Shown here: piece after piece, positions 10,641 to 23,771 of the stretch
How positions within the stretch are numbered: position 1 is the first letter of the stretch
Layout: the number at the start of each line of letters is the position of its first letter
Origin: Dermatemys mawii
Taxonomy: Eukaryota; Chordata; Testudines; Dermatemydidae
Reading direction: 5' to 3'
DNA: 64,000 nt
Assembly (NCBI GenBank): GCA_007922305.1
Contig: ML677365.1
Span: 13,942,506-14,006,505 of the forward strand
Translations under genes and position numbers: made by a program
The notes under the pieces: model-generated
What the model was told of the DNA's origin: nothing
Seen by the model: the letters and a program-made list of their open reading frames with translations, nothing else
Databases searched by the model: none

Positions 10641-11620
10641 CTGTTAATAGAATCCTAGAATATCAGGGTTGGAAGGGACCTCAGAAGGTCATCTAGTCTA
10701 ACCCCCTGCTCAAAGCAGGACTAATCCCCAATAAATCATCACAGCCAGTGCTTTGTCCAGCTTGACTTTAAAAACCTCTAAGGAAGAAGATTCCACCACC
10801 TTCCCAGGTAACTCATTCCAGTGCTTCACCACCATCCTAGTGAAAAAGGTTTTCCTAATATCCAACCTAAATCTACCACACTGCAACTTGAGACCATTAC
10901 TCCTTGTTCTGTCATCGGTACCACTGAGAACAGTCTTGATCATCCTCTTTGAAACCCCCTTTCAGGTAGTTGAAAGCAACTGTCAGATCTCCTCTCATTC
11001 TTCTCTTCTGCAGACTAAACAATCCCAGTTCCTTCAATCTCTCCTCATAAGTCATGTGCTCCAGCCCCCTAATCATTTTTGTTGCCCTCCGCTGGACTCT
11101 TTCCAATTTTTCCACGTCCTTCTTGTAGTGTAGGGCCCAAAACTGGACACAGTACTCCAGATGAGGCCTCACCAATGCCAAATAGAGGGGAATGATCACG
11201 TCCCTCAATCTGCTGTCAGTGCCCCTACTTATATAGCCCAAAATGCCATTAGTCTTCTTGGCAACAAGGGCACACTGTTGACTCATATCAAGCTTCTCGT
11301 CCACTGTAACCCCTAAGTCCTTTTCTGCAGAACTCCTGCCTAACCATTCAGTCCCTACTCTGTTAGCGGTACATGGAATTCTTCCATCCTAAGTGCACGA
11401 CTGCAGTTGTCCTTGTTGAACCTCATCAGATTTCTTTTGGCCCAATCCTCTAATTTGTCTAGATCCTTCTGTATCTTATCCCTACCCTCTAGCGTATCTA
11501 CCACTCCTCCCAGTTTAGTGTCATCTACAAACTTGCTGAGGGTGCAATCCACGCCATCCTTCAGATCATTAGTGAAGCTATTGAGCAAAACCGTCCCCAG
11601 GACTGATCCTTGTTGCTACT
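10641..11620 (-). mobile_element. CR1 LINE, 5'-truncated
   Basis: On the minus strand the copy ends in the typical CR1 3' tail (plus-strand ATAGAATCCTAGAATATCAG at 10648). The coding remnant includes [18 protein letters not shown] near 11500, which carries the F-DD catalytic block of the reverse transcriptase with V replacing the usual A. It continues with [20 protein letters not shown] and [16 protein letters not shown] near 11050-11170, the conserved CR1 C-terminus. A frame break lies near 11340. The 5' break is near 11620. CR1 is the dominant LINE of birds, crocodilians and turtles. Confidence 0.92.
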
Positions 11621-11794
11621 TTCCGTTTCTGTTCTCCTCTGGCAGTTAGGTTGTCTTTATTTTTGACACCATGTGACGTATTTCTTGCAAAGGAGATGCT
11701 GGGCTACTACTAGCAGGTCAGACATTTGTAACAGACATGGAATGGCTATAGAGCTTCCTTTATAGAGATACTAGAATTGAGCCTTCCTTGAGCT

Positions 11795-12009
11795 CAGGGA
11801 TTCTCAAACTGGGGGACATGATCCCTCTGGGGGTCACAAGGTTATTACTTGCGAGGTCGTAAGCTGTCATCTCCTCTCCAAACCCTGCTTTGCCTCTAGC
11901 ATTTATAGGGTTAAATATAAAAAAAGGTGTTTTTAATTTATATGGGAGTTTGCATTCATAGGCTTGCTGTTTAAAAGGGGTCACCAGTACAAAAGTCTGA
12001 GAATCACTG
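11795..12009. mobile_element. hAT-type MITE
   Basis: The 215-bp element begins CAGGGATTCTCAAACTGGGG and ends AAAGTCTGAGAATCACTG, imperfect inverted repeats. Flanks CTTGAGCT (11787-11794) and CATGAGAT (12010-12017) agree at 6 of 8 bases, consistent with an aged 8-bp hAT duplication. It is non-coding and resembles a Charlie-like family known in amniotes. Confidence 0.75.
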
Positions 12010-12017
12010 CATGAGAT

Positions 12018-13325
12018 CTTTTAATGTACTGTCCAGCTCTGGCTATTCCACACAGTGCCACCAAATGGCTTAACATTACAATATGGCTTTACGTTACATT
12101 ACATTACAAGAGATAGCAGTGCTTTGGCCAGAGAGCCAAAGCCCACTTCACTCCTACCCCTTCCAGTGTGTTAAGATCCTAAAGAAATCACAAACACAAC
12201 TGAAAACAGCCATCCAACAAACCTTCAGAGGGACCCCACCCTTCTATTCAGGATTCATCTCCAAACAGTCTAGGCTTCCACCAACCCCCCAGAGACCACA
12301 CATCCCTTCTAGCAGGGGCTAGTGGAGGTGGAGAAGGGGTTGAATGAGTCCAAAGGCTCTCTGTCACCCTCTCCTTCTCAGTGTGGAGTGCATCTGTTCC
12401 CTCACACCAGGTTGTCTGTACTTTCTGCATTGTACAAATGGGATTTTTTGGTTTTATTCAACACTGACATGAGGGGCCTGATTTTTATATGCACGTGGAG
12501 CAAGTAATAAGCAGGAGCAGGCGAGGCCCTAGAGTCACACTTGATGAGAATCAGGCCCTCTGTGCATGTTCGCCTTGCTCTTGGAAATCAAAAGATGGAT
12601 ATTTTATGTTGGACCCACTCTCACTCCCTAAGGCTAGCAATGTTGAAAATCCTAGAGTGGGACAAACTCTGCAATTGCAAAGGGCAACCCTGGAGTCTTT
12701 GGCCCAGATACTCCATTACCCTGCCCCTTGTGTAATCATTTACAGGTAGGGCAAAGTCAGCTGCTCCTATTTTGCTCTGGCAGTGTTTTTCACTCATGTT
12801 GCATTGTGTAAATTAATACACATAGTGCAGGGCAATAGCAAATTGGACCTTGGGTGGTTCTCCAGTCCTACTTTCCCCTAGAAATCAGGGAGCGTTTTTT
12901 CTAGGATGCACATGAATTTCACTAGTAGTAAGATTTGAATGTATTTTGTTTTTCCATCAACAAAGACCAAACATACATTTAGTCTGGCTAACATTAATAT
13001 TTTAAATAGAACAAAATATAAATGTAGAGGCTCTCTGAGCAAGCACAGTGTGCGTGACTCACTGTAGCAGCAGCCATCTTGAACTGACTCCCAGGGAACA
13101 TCTGTGCAGACAGGCTGGGGCACAATTTTACTCTTAAGGAGGAACATATAGAAAACCACCTTCCAGTTCCATTAATGTTCCACCTTGTTCTCCTTTATTA
13201 ATATCTTGCCCTGTGGGGAAAATTCCACTGAATAACAATGATAACTGAGCCCCCAGAACTGCAGTTACATTCCCCATAGTTAGGTAACACCTGACACATT
13301 TAAGGGACTATTCTAGCTGTGTGTG
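12018..13325. other. Unassigned DNA
   Basis: Short frames only, none recognisable. A compact run of ACATTAC-like repeats sits near 12085-12110. Nothing else stands out. Confidence 0.4.
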
Positions 13326-13328
13326 TGA

Positions 13329-13621
13329 GGGCAGGTTTACACTACCCACCAGATTGGCGGGTAGCGATCGATCTTTCAGGGGGTCAATTTATCGCATCTA
13401 GTCTAGACACGATAAATCGATCCCTGAGCACTCTCCCATTGACTCCGGAACTCCACTGCCACGAGAGGCACAGGTGGAGTCGACGGGAGTGCGGCAGCAA
13501 TTGACTCAGCACCGTGAAGATGCCGTGGTAAGTTGACCTAAATACATTGACTTCAGCTGCGCTATTCCCATAACTGAAGTTGCGTATCTTAGGTTGATCC
13601 TCCCACAGTGTAGACTAGGGC
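13329..13621. mobile_element. Harbinger-like MITE with TGA duplication
   Basis: The 293-bp element begins GGGCAGGTTTACACTAC and ends GTGTAGACTAGGGC, inverted at the CTACAC/GTGTAG core, with TGA on both sides (13326-13328 and 13622-13624). Internal inverted segments include TTTATCG near 13388 and CGATAAAT near 13409. It resembles the element at 48324-48604 in layout, including GTCGACGGGAG versus GTCAACGGGAG. Confidence 0.7.
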
Positions 13622-13624
13622 TGA

Positions 13625-16600
13625 GAGGTCCTATTGGCAGAGCTTGTATCACCAATATTTACCTGTTGCTTTTGTGGTAATACATCGTGGATAATGCCTT
13701 AGGATATTTATCAACCACTCAAAGGAAGTAAATAAATAGGGTAACAAAGCAGAAGTTGGGAACCCTAATTCCTCTAGCTGAAAATGGACCCCTCACCTCC
13801 AGGGCTGGTCCCTACCTGGCCAAGGTTCAGGCACATATTCAGCAGGGAAATCACAGTGTGTTATACCTTGAACTGGGGCTAAGGGGAGACGGAATGGGGG
13901 AGGGGAGAAGTGTTCTTTCCAGGGCCTTCAATCTGGAATCAGCACTAAATTCACTTTAAATAATGTCTGCGTGTTTTTAAAAGGAAAATGTAGCACTGCA
14001 CAGGAGATGTCAGTGGTATTGAATAACAGTGCAATAGATGAACCCTGCCAGCATGAACCGACCTGGATAGTATATTCTTTGTATTTCTGTTACTAACCAG
14101 CCTGTCTAAGGTATTCATCCCTCCCATCACTGAGGAGCTTGCAGTTTTCTTTAGAAATAGCTGAGCTAATGGCACCTGGTGGGTCACAGTGTATCCAGAT
14201 GAAAGGGAAACACCTGGCCAACATGCCTTTACAAGTTCCCCATCCCTTTTAGAGAAGGTGAGCACATTTCTTTGGAGACCCCTCTCTTCAGGGGCAATTT
14301 AGAAGTGCTTTAGACCAGTTTAAAATGTGTCAGAAGGAGACAATCTCCACCCTTTGCAGAAAATAACCCATTATTTCCTTTCACTGCATTCCAAGGTGGA
14401 GGATGGTAGAGCTCTGATCATGAGTTAGCAGTTTCTGGGTTCTGCTGTTAATCTGTGTAACACAAAGCACTCCTATGTGGTTGCATATGGCACAAAAAAC
14501 AGTTTATTAATATCATTAGCATCCTGCTTGTTTTCTCCAGTGGCTATTTCCAACTATGCTAAGGAGAGAAAACGTACAGTACTTCAGGGTCTGATTAACA
14601 GGAGAAGTGGGCACTGCAAAATGCAGATTCCTCCCCGCCCCCACCCTGTGAATAGAACGCAGTGCAGAAAACACATTAATGTCCTTTCCTTTGTAACTGT
14701 ATTGTTCCCCTTTACCCTTTGAGGGGAATGTGAATTCCAAAATAGGGCAGGGCTCAGCAGACATAAAGATATGTTTCTAGCACACAAAGAAACAACTTAC
14801 AACTATTTCCCCTGTTAAAAAAAACCCCAAAACAAATGTGGAGGGGGCAAATTAATCCTCTGGTGTAACACACCCTGGAAATCACTGGAATTCCATCTCC
14901 ATCCCCCCCAGGCATCAGTTGGAAGTTCTATTGTGCAAAGCTAGCAATGCAGCCCGTGGAAAGGTCTAAGACTCTAACAGGATGGTCTTTATGTGGGATT
15001 TTTACTCAACTCTGTTCACTAAGCAAGGTTTGTTGCCATGGTAACAAGCAAATCACATGACACAGTCTGAAATGTAAGAAAACTTAAGGGAAGGTGCAGC
15101 AAAGTTCAGCATAGAGTGTGTTAAAGCTCAGCTGAGCCATTCAAGAGCATGTATTGGCCAATAGATTTCTGATATTTATTAGCTTTCATGTGTTAGGCCT
15201 AACTTTTCCCAGAACATTCTTCTGTCATTTTTATCTTCTCCCTGAACATGCTATGAAACATCCAGAATGCAGGAAGCCCAATTTATAGCCTATTAGCAGG
15301 GTGCAACAGTATGGACTGTGATTTAAATCTTTGCCATCAACCCAGAGAGAGAAGGTAACATTTTTGTAAAGCACTTGAATAATCTTTGAATAGAGACAGG
15401 CATGAGCTAGGAAATCTTATTGCAATTCTATGACTCTGATCCTTCATGTGGTTGCACACTGCAGTAGCAGGGGAGGATGGCAGGTGTGTGGGAGAAGGGA
15501 ACACTGATGTAACTTTTTTCCATTCTCTCAAAAAAGCTGTGAGCAATCTTAAATTACTTAACCACTGGGTTGATGGAGCTTCAAGATACTGTTAAATTAT
15601 AAGTAATTTTCCTCCCCAGAAATTGCATTCTGAAGGCATGTTCCCAAAGATATGTGATCTGAGTGTTCTCTGTGGTGAGTCCCTGCCTTGTCCTGAGAGA
15701 CGCCAGCAGCAGATAGCTGTCTTGACTGTTCTCTCCCCATTCCAGGATCCAAGCTGGTGCTAGGAAAGCCATGGTCTAGCAGGTTATTTTGTGTGTGGAT
15801 GCTTCTTAATTAGAGCTAGTTGACAATTTATGAAATTCAAAATTCACTGAAATTTTGTCATTGGCATTTGAAATGTAGATGAAAAAATACAACATTTTTG
15901 CACAAGTTACATCCCATTTTTTCAACCAGATCTACTCAAAACCTAGAAATGAAGGGAAGGGACAACTTGTTGGAGGATTTCAGCAACGGAGAGGCTCTCT
16001 CTGCACTCTTCATAATCTGGGTATGTCTTCTCCAGAAACTGCTTTATTTGGATGCTCATGTTCATACTCCACTATACATGTGTCTATCTATTGGGGTATT
16101 TTTTCATTGTAATCAGATTGTTTTTCTGAGAGGAAAATAATTGGCATGTAGGATTCTTCTTTCATCCAAAGATCACAAAGCACTTAACATACTTTTCACA
16201 CCACATATTCAGAGATCACTACAACCATAAATGACATGCAGCCACTTGTAGGAAGAAAGGCAGCAGCCTTCAACCAGCATACAGCAACACTGGACAAGAA
16301 GCGCAACAAAATTCTGTATTCATCTAAAAGTTAAGTATCAGAAATAATTAGCCAGCTGGAATTTGGTTAGGTACCATACCTATTCCCTACTCCTGTGGAA
16401 AGTGCGATGGGATTTGTTCTCTTATGGAAAGTTCATGTAGAGCAATAGAAATTAAACCAATAGGATTCTACAGAGATGTAATAAGGCGATATTAAAATCA
16501 CTCTAAAACCCTACAGAATTAAATAGAGAATAATGTCCTTGCTGTAAGTTTTTGAAAGAATTCTGTGGCAGGGATATCATGCTTCACTCATTTCTATGGG

Positions 16601-17134
16601 ATAGTTCTAAAGCCCACAGAAGGGCTATGATTTTCTGTTAAATTCCAAAAGACTTTGCAAGATACAGTGCAAGGACACACATTTTTATCCATATGGGAGA
16701 GTGCACTGCACCTCTCAAATGCAAGGTTTTTCCTTGGGGCATGATGATGGATGGATGAGATGAAGGAGAGTTGGTTGGAACTGCGAAGTATTTTGTCCTT
16801 CATTAAGATATGTGGGTATGCTGCAGCTGGACGGCCTGTTTTTCTTTTAGGTAATATTGTGTAAATGCCATAGGGTTTATTTATGCACAAGGCATAGATT
16901 TAAATAAATACATGTTTGTGGCTAGTGTATGAATGGGATATCACACATAATTCTAGTGGCAACAATTGGCAATTTATCCTTTAGCTGAAGTGCTACAGGG
17001 CTTTGTTTTCTTGGCTAACAGCCCAAGTTTTGTTCCCCAAACTGCAAGGACAGTCTTATGGTTTGTAATGCTCTCGTGCCTAGCAGCTCCAGCTAGGGAT
17101 CAGCGCTGCAATATGCTAGACACTCCCTTTCTCG
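13625..17134. other. Unassigned DNA with scattered relics
   Basis: No coding similarity in 3.5 kb. A relic at about 15811-15880 (GAGCTAGTTGACAATTTATG) resembles the start of 29703-30085, and AAAGATCACAAAGCACTTAA near 16168 resembles the 3' part of an ancient SINE/LINE. An A/C-rich stretch lies near 14815-14835. The rest is not recognised. Confidence 0.4.
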
Positions 17135-17257
17135 TAGGGTGACCAGATGTCCCGATTTTATAGGGACAGTCCCTATTTTGGGGTCTTTTTCTTATATAGG
17201 CTCCTATTACTCTCTACTCCTATCCCAATTTTTCACTCTTAATGTCTGGTCACCCTA
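17135..17257. mobile_element. Short MITE with perfect 13-bp terminal inverted repeats
   Basis: TAGGGTGACCAGA at 17135 and its exact complement TCTGGTCACCCTA, ending at 17257, bound a 123-bp non-coding element with internal CCCGATTTTATAGGGACA. The terminal TA on each side may be the target duplication. A second copy lies at 37454-37563. The family is one I remember from turtle genomes. Confidence 0.8.
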
Positions 17258-17261
17258 CCTC

Positions 17262-17975
17262 CCCTCTCCCCGCAAAAAAGATGGTCCCTGTCGCAAAGAG
17301 CTTACAGTTTAAATAATGAACTTTAGCTGAGATTGTAGCATCCACACGGATGCAGCCATGGATCTGTTATAGTAAACATCAAAATGCTTTCTTGGAATTC
17401 TGATCAGTCAAATTCTGCACCAGGGTGATTAGCATGCTTTATGTCTCAACCATATTTCAATAAGCTTTATTAGTATTCTTTGCAGTTGGATTGTTTGGCA
17501 GGAAATAACTTGGACTGATGCATCCCCTGGTGTGTCTGAAGTTATATGTAGAATTTATAATGTTATATTAATTAAATCGTTTTAAAAGAACGAGCATTAT
17601 AATTATGGAGGCAAGACAGAGTATAAAAGTCTGTCTGTTTCAATATTTTTAGCCTATAACTCTTGAAAACCTTTTACAAAAACAATCTAAACAGTGGAGA
17701 AATTAAACCCAGGTCCACCAGTAAACGTCAACCGGGTGTTGGGAGTGCTCAGAGTTTTGAAGGCTCAGGCCATAAGGAGGTGACAATGAACGAATATCTA
17801 AAAGGTTTCAAATGAACAAAGTATATTTTTGGAGTAAAGAAGCAATTCTCAGCCTTAGCAGGCTCTGCCTACACATGCCTCTCCAAATGGCTGGCTGACA
17901 TGGTCAGTCCTGCCACCAGCTCAAACCTAAAAAAGCAGAAGTTGATTTCACCTTTTTTCCTCCCTCCTGTTCCTT
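17262..17975. other. Unassigned DNA with a short LINE-tail relic
   Basis: GGTCCCTGTCGCAAAGAGCT near 17284 resembles the conserved tail of L3/CR1-like LINEs, as at 22805-22925. Nothing else was recognised. Confidence 0.35.
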
Positions 17976-17979
17976 TTCC

Positions 17980-18480
17980 CATTATGATGAACAGTTCCAC
18001 CGTCCTCTCAAACTGCTTTGCAGCCTAGACACCACATTTGACTCCCCTTCATAATCAGTAAATCCTGCTAGTTCTCTATCATTTCCAAAATCTACTCACC
18101 TTGTTTCTTCCCTACATGAGGATATTTGTTCAGCGCCAGACATTTATTTCATGCCTTTACTGTTGCACCCATCCACAGTCCATCCAGACCTCTGCCTCAT
18201 CAATCTTCCTCCTCTCCCAATGTTACGATTGATCATGGCAGGCTCTCTATATGTTGCGCTGCAGGGTTAGCCTGCCACATCAAACTCAAACTCCTTGTAC
18301 TTATTGGCAAGCTCCTCTGCAGCTTATCCCCCCTTACGTCTCCATTCCATTTGCCCTGTTCCCATGCCAATCTCTATCCCTTCCTTCATGCTGCTCCTTA
18401 TACCTGGCACACTTCTCCTGACCCTGTCCACTACCCTTGTCTCTTCAGCAGAAACAAACAAAAAAAGCTCCATAAAATTG
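17980..18480 (+). pseudogene. Possible LINE C-terminal relic
   Basis: Translation around 18270-18430 gives HIKLKLLVLIGKLLCSLSP and, later, HAAPYTWHTSPDPV. The order resembles the C-terminal KLL-LTYKALH-L and APHAWN-LP blocks of old LINE polyproteins, but the match is weak and no catalytic block is visible. A long frame over 18126-18590 runs into the following LTR and is not a gene. Confidence 0.35.
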
Positions 18481-18500
18481 TAATTCCAAAAAATATATAT

Positions 18501-19159
18501 TGTGACGGAGTCAGACCAGAAGGATATAGGAGAGTGCTGGAAGGCAGGTATAACAGCCTCAGGATGTGCAGGTCCCTGTTCCCTGGATAGCCAAACAAAG
18601 GCCATTCCAGGCCAATCAAGACACCTGGGGCCAATTAAGAACCTTCTAGAAAGGAGTAGAAACAGCTAGCCTAATTGGGACACCTGAAGCCAATCAGGGA
18701 CTGGCTGAAACCAGATAAAAACCTCCCAGTTAGTCAGGTGGGTGTGGGTGTCAGGAGCTGTGAGAGGAAGTTGTGCTGTTGGTGAGACTGAGTGATAGAC
18801 ATATCATACTGAAGGAAGCAGGCCCTGAGGTAAGGGTGAAGTGGAGTTTGAAGAAGCAGGGACTGCTGTGGGGAAGTAGCCCAGGGAATTGAATTGTGTT
18901 TTGTGGATAAAAGGTCAGCCATCTTAGCTGATACTATTAGGGTCCCTGGGCTGGAGCCCGGAGTAGAGGGCGGGCCCAGGCTTCCCCCCTTTTTCCACCT
19001 TCCATACTGGCCTGTGATGAAGGTAACTCACTAGGTGGTGACTCTTGCCAATTATACTGAGAAAGGTAGGTCACTCTGGGGCCTAGATGAGTTTCTGAGG
19101 CCCCTAAATCTGCCAGGAAGTGCAGGACCCACAAGTACAAACTTGGAGCTTTGTCACAA
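18501..19159 (+). mobile_element. Solo LTR with 4-bp TSD
   Basis: The 659-bp element starts TGTGACGGAGTCAGA and ends AGCTTTGTCACA, so the outer 6 bp (TGTGAC/GTCACA) are inverted. ATAT flanks both ends (18497-18500 and 19160-19163). A TATA-like CCAGATAAAAACC lies near 18711. No retroviral genes adjoin it, so it is best read as a solo LTR left by recombination between two LTRs. TG-CA ends with a 4-bp duplication fit several retrovirus and Ty3 groups. Strand is taken from the TATA-like motif. Confidence 0.75.
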
Positions 19160-19325
19160 TATCTAAAATCATAGATTATTTTTAGCATCTATGCATTACA
19201 ATCAATCATAAGAAATTATCCATCTGAGCATTGCTCTCCTAAGTGACTGCAAGTTCATGTTATCTTCTCATTTTTATACCCTGCCGTATGTTATTGTCTC
19301 CGTTAGCTTTTCTCATCTTACTTAG

Positions 19326-19440
19326 GCTCTGATCTTGCAATCAGACCCATGTGAACGGACCCATGTGGAGTGTCACTGGAAGTCGGAATGGGCATAACAG
19401 TCTGCCCTCATGGATTTAATTGCAGGATCAGGACTCCGTA
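19326..19440. repeat. Palindromic relic ending in GATCxTGCAAT
   Basis: CTCTGATCTTGCAAT at 19327 is roughly the inverted complement of ATTGCAGGATCAGGAC, ending near 19434. The layout matches a short amniote palindromic repeat with GATCCTGCA ends. It is non-coding and degraded. Confidence 0.5.
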
Positions 19441-20126
19441 TTGTAAACTCTTCAGCGTAGACCCAGGGCTAGTCTGAGAGGGGCATCACCCACAGACGGT
19501 GAACCAGAAGGAGTGAGGGCAAAAGTGGCTGTGTACCATCTGGATTGTGGGCTGCTATGGATGGTAGCTGCATACACTACCGCAGAGTAGCTTTCCCAAG
19601 CTGCCTATTGTCTCTTCTGCCACCCTGAATCCCTGTAGCAATGCATCTGACCCCTCCTATCCCTGACACATTCCTTATACTGAGGCTGGGGCAGGGAGCG
19701 GGAGGAGAGCAGCATAAGGTCCTTATGGTGATTGAAAGCTGGAAAAAACGGATCAAGGGAAGATTTGGACAGAGTGAAACCTGAGCAGCGCCACTTGAGA
19801 GGAAGGGGCAGACGAGGTTAACTTGCCAGGTCCTGTAACTGCAAGTAACTGTTTAAATCAAAGCTTATGCCAGTATTAAATCCCTCTTTCCCCATTTTGG
19901 CCACAGTGCTGGGAGCAATGCAGACACTGCCCAGGCATTGCCAGATCCCAGAGATCAGAGCTTCACAGCAGCTGTAGAGCACAGTAACAAGGAATGGATT
20001 TAGCACAAGAACTGTGCTCTCTCCATCATGGAAGGACTGAGGGAAAAGGGCATTTCATTATTGGATTATCACTTATTGAGAGGGCCAGGAAAGAGGACAT
20101 ATAGGGTAATGGAAAGGCATGGATAC
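19441..20126. other. Unassigned DNA
   Basis: No similarity recognised. Confidence 0.4.
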
Positions 20127-20360
20127 ATGAACATAAGAAAGGCCATACGGGGTCAGACTAAAGGTCCATCCAGGCAGTGGCCAATGCCAGGTGTCCCAGA
20201 GTGAGTGAACCCAACAGGTAATGATCAAGTGATCTCTCTCCTGCCATCCATCACCCCCCTCTGACAAACAGAGGCTAGGGACCCCATTTCTTACCCATCC
20301 TGGCTAATAGCCATTAATGGACTTATTTTCCGTGAATTTATCCAGCAAAAGGATCTTGGA
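20127..20360 (+). mobile_element. Interspersed repeat, probably CR1-related tail
   Basis: GAACATAAGAAAGGCCATAC, followed by CAGTGGCCAATGCCAGGTG and GGCTAATAGCCATTAATGG, matches a very common turtle and bird repeat that I associate with a CR1 subfamily. No coding part is included. Strand reflects the orientation in which I know the repeat. Confidence 0.6.
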
Positions 20361-22804
20361 TTTTGTAATTCCTCCTATACCCAGAACTTCTTGTGGCACC
20401 TCTGAACCTGAGACATGATTTATGGGTTTTGATGGGTCTGATTCCCTCTCACTTACATTCTTTTTCCTAGGAGTAGGTCCACTGACTTCTCTGAGTTAGT
20501 CCTGATTGATAATGGTGTAATTAGAGAAGGCTCGGGCTGTACCAGCATCAGTTTTATCTGCAGTTGGCCATTTATCCGTATTTCTCAGTCTGCCCAGTGA
20601 AGCTGTTTAAAGTATTTTCTTAAAAGATTATAGTCATGGATGCATGCACAGCTATCCTTACTGCTATAACACTATCATTGCTGGCAGGGCTGCAGCAGGA
20701 GAGAGAGACTCATTTTTCCATCAGTAGTTTTAATATTGACAGCATTTTATATACACTTTATTGAAAGCACATTCGTTTGTGGATATGATCTTCCTTTTCT
20801 AACTACTAATGAGATTCTTGTATGTAGCAGCAGTATTTTCGGTGGCAGATGGCGTTGGGTTAGATTTGGATTTGTTCTTATGTTGCTGGTTTGTATTTAA
20901 AATGTGCTAACTCATGTACAGCTTGGTTGTGTTTATGGCAGGAACAGTCAAGGATCCTTAAAAAGGAAATAGCTTCACCATTTATTATGCACTGTAGCTT
21001 CATCTACAAGCCAGAGCATACATTCTTAGAAACTTTGCCCCAACAACTCCTCCTTGACAAATTTCACACTGCAACCACAACAACAAACTTGGGGAAACAC
21101 TTTTCTTTCCTGCTTAAATTAAATAGGCTCTTGCTATAGTTTGTAACTTCCTAGTTTGTAATTCAATATCATGGATGATGACAGACTTGATGGCAGCACA
21201 GCTGTGGGACTCCGAATGATTGGTTAACTCGTGCTCATGCTATTGGCTCTCATTGCATTGCCAGCCAAAGTACAAGGAATCCAAAACTGTAGGGCCTACA
21301 TAAACCTGGGCTTTTTAATTTAATAAACGGAGTGATATTTTTTTTTGTTTTTTGTTTTTAAAGAAGGTTCTACCATTCTATGGGAGCCCATTTAAAAGCA
21401 CTGAGTGAAGTGGGCTGCACCACACTATTGCTCTGATCCCATTAAAGGAAATCTTTAGTGAATGCGTCCCAAAACAGACCAGTCCACTATGTGGCACACA
21501 AAGATGCTCCTTATAAGGCTCCCTGTCCTAGTATTCTGGTACTCAATTCAAACCTTAACAAAGTATAAGAGAGGAACTGTGGTTAGTGGCTCAAATTCTG
21601 AATTGGTCTCCCTGTGTCAAATGATTGGAAATCCCTGAACTTGTGGTGGTGAGTGACAGAATCTCCCAGTTCTGATGAAAGTTGAAGGCAGTGGCCAATA
21701 AAGAAGCCCCCATGGCTCTGTGGAAAGGGACTTCCATCACCATCCAAAGCTCTGCACATATCTTGGAAGATCTGAGCATTAGGAGAATCACCTCCCAGGC
21801 CCGCTCCCAGGGGCGAAACCCCTCACAATGGGACAGTTTGGAGGAAACTGAGTTTCCTGTTCCCTGCACATTTTTTCTCCCATGTAGTGTTTAGATTTGG
21901 CAATCTACCATATGGTTCACGGGTGCAGTATCTGTCTAAGCAACTTTCAGTTAATGATTGATTAAATCTGCTGTGTCATTTCTTCCCTTATTTGCAAGCT
22001 GGCTGGTATTCCTATAAAGGAAGCTAGCAATTTGTGGTGTAGGTATGTGACTTGTTCTCTTCTATAGATGTCGTTACAGGCACACCCATACAAGGGTCTC
22101 AGCTTTTAGGACAGTTTCTCTCTAGCTGCATGAGACAGTATTTGGGCCATCTGAGATGTTTATGACACGTCCACCTGAACAGAACCTTTCAGAAACACAT
22201 TACCATAAATGTACCGAAAGAACAAAACCCAATTAAAACTGGACTTGTGTATTAGCGATGGTTGTGACAGTGATGCTCTTGGCCTCATATCCTAGAAGCT
22301 GCGGATTAAGAAACACTGCATCTCTCAATAGCTATTCTAATTTCAACAAAGATGCCCCCTTTAATTGCACAGCCCCCATAGCAGGTTCACATCTGAAGAT
22401 TGCTTTCGGTCTCTGTTATAATGCTAGATTGCCCCCCAGCTGCCCAGAAAGATTCAAGAAGAGAGAAAGGAATTATTCATATCACACACTCTTCATCTGA
22501 ATTAATGTGTAATTTTGCAGAGTAAAGGGGAAGCAATAAATGTAACCTAACAACCTGTAATGCTGAACTGCTCACTGCATATTGCATACTAGTGGATGCC
22601 ATGCAACTCCTCTCTTTCCCAATGCAATTATCTATACACTGCACATTAAATGCTTATTTCTCTATTGAGAGAACAGGCTGACTGACTGATTCATCATATG
22701 CTAGATTCCTCATTTTCCTCTGGTGTTTCTATTATTGGCTTGAAGAAGGGATTAATCCATCTCTCAAACCTCATCTAGCACTATGATCCCAGAGTCCTTG
22801 TATG
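20361..22804. other. Unassigned DNA
   Basis: Contains an oligo-T tract near 21342-21358 and short frames near 21591-21894 on opposite strands with no recognisable similarity. No terminal repeats seen. Confidence 0.4.
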
Positions 22805-22925
22805 CAGCTATTATTAATTACTATTTGTATTTCAGTAGCACTCACTAGCTCCTGTCAGGATCAGGGCCCCCTGTGCCAGGTGTTGTACAAATCCCTTCTC
22901 AAAGAAGTTTACGATTTAAACAAGA
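22805..22925 (+). repeat. Ancient L3/CR1-like LINE 3' tail
   Basis: ATTATTAATTACTATTTGTA, then GTCAGGATCAGGGCCCC, CTGTGCCAGGTGTTGTACAA and a final TTTACGATTTAAACAAGA follow the conserved order of the L3-type 3' tail found across amniotes. No reverse transcriptase sequence adjoins it. Confidence 0.6.
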
Positions 22926-23771
22926 GATGAATCATGTCTACTGTACACCCTGTTTTTACAGGGATATCTAGCTCACTGTTAAAGATGTGTTCCAAACTCA
23001 AAGTTACTAGCCAAGATGTGGGTGCTATTTTGAAAGGATCCTTCTCTAAAGGAGCTATTTCTACTGGAAGCATATTCTTTTAAAACAAAGCTGTTGCACT
23101 TCAGGTCACTCACAGAACCCATGGGAGAGAAGATGCTTTGTTGTTGGTTTTTTTCATTCATTTTTAATGTTTAGAGTGAATTTAGTGCCAGATTCAGAGC
23201 CAGTACAACGCCTGTGTTTGTCCAAACAGGGTCAGCACAGCAAGTGGTATTGCAACTTATCCTGGCTATGATCCTCAGCCCTAGATGGCTGGTTTCAAGT
23301 CTCCACACTCATTCACTCCTTAGCCCTTTGTTGATACTGACAATTATGATAACAGTTTTCATGACATGATTCCCAGTGAACTAAAAGCATTAAGCACACA
23401 GCAGCCAAACTCCTCTCAGATCATTACTTTGAGACACCGACCACAGCTGGATTTGAAACAGAGAACTAGGTGTCAAAGGCCCTATGTCTATTACCATGCT
23501 CCTAAGCCTATCCCTTTCATCCACCTCAGATTCTTATTGGAGAGACCTGCTGCAGCTCCCACTGAAGCTGTTCAGAGTAATGTTAACATAAGAAACATTT
23601 ATTCATTGTTATAAAATTTGCTTTAATTCCACTTTACTTCATCAGACAGGGTGAAGAAGTCATATCTGATAAAGAGACAGATTAGTTGGATTTTACTGGG
23701 TAAATCACCGTTGCTGTTTGAAACTCCAGTCTTTAAAAAACAGACTCCTGAAGTTCCTAACTATTGGTGTA
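22926..23771. other. Unassigned DNA
   Basis: No feature recognised. Confidence 0.4.

Noticed and set aside
18126..18590. 154-residue plus-strand frame
   Set aside because: It runs into the start of a solo LTR and has only weak resemblance to a LINE tail; not a host exon.
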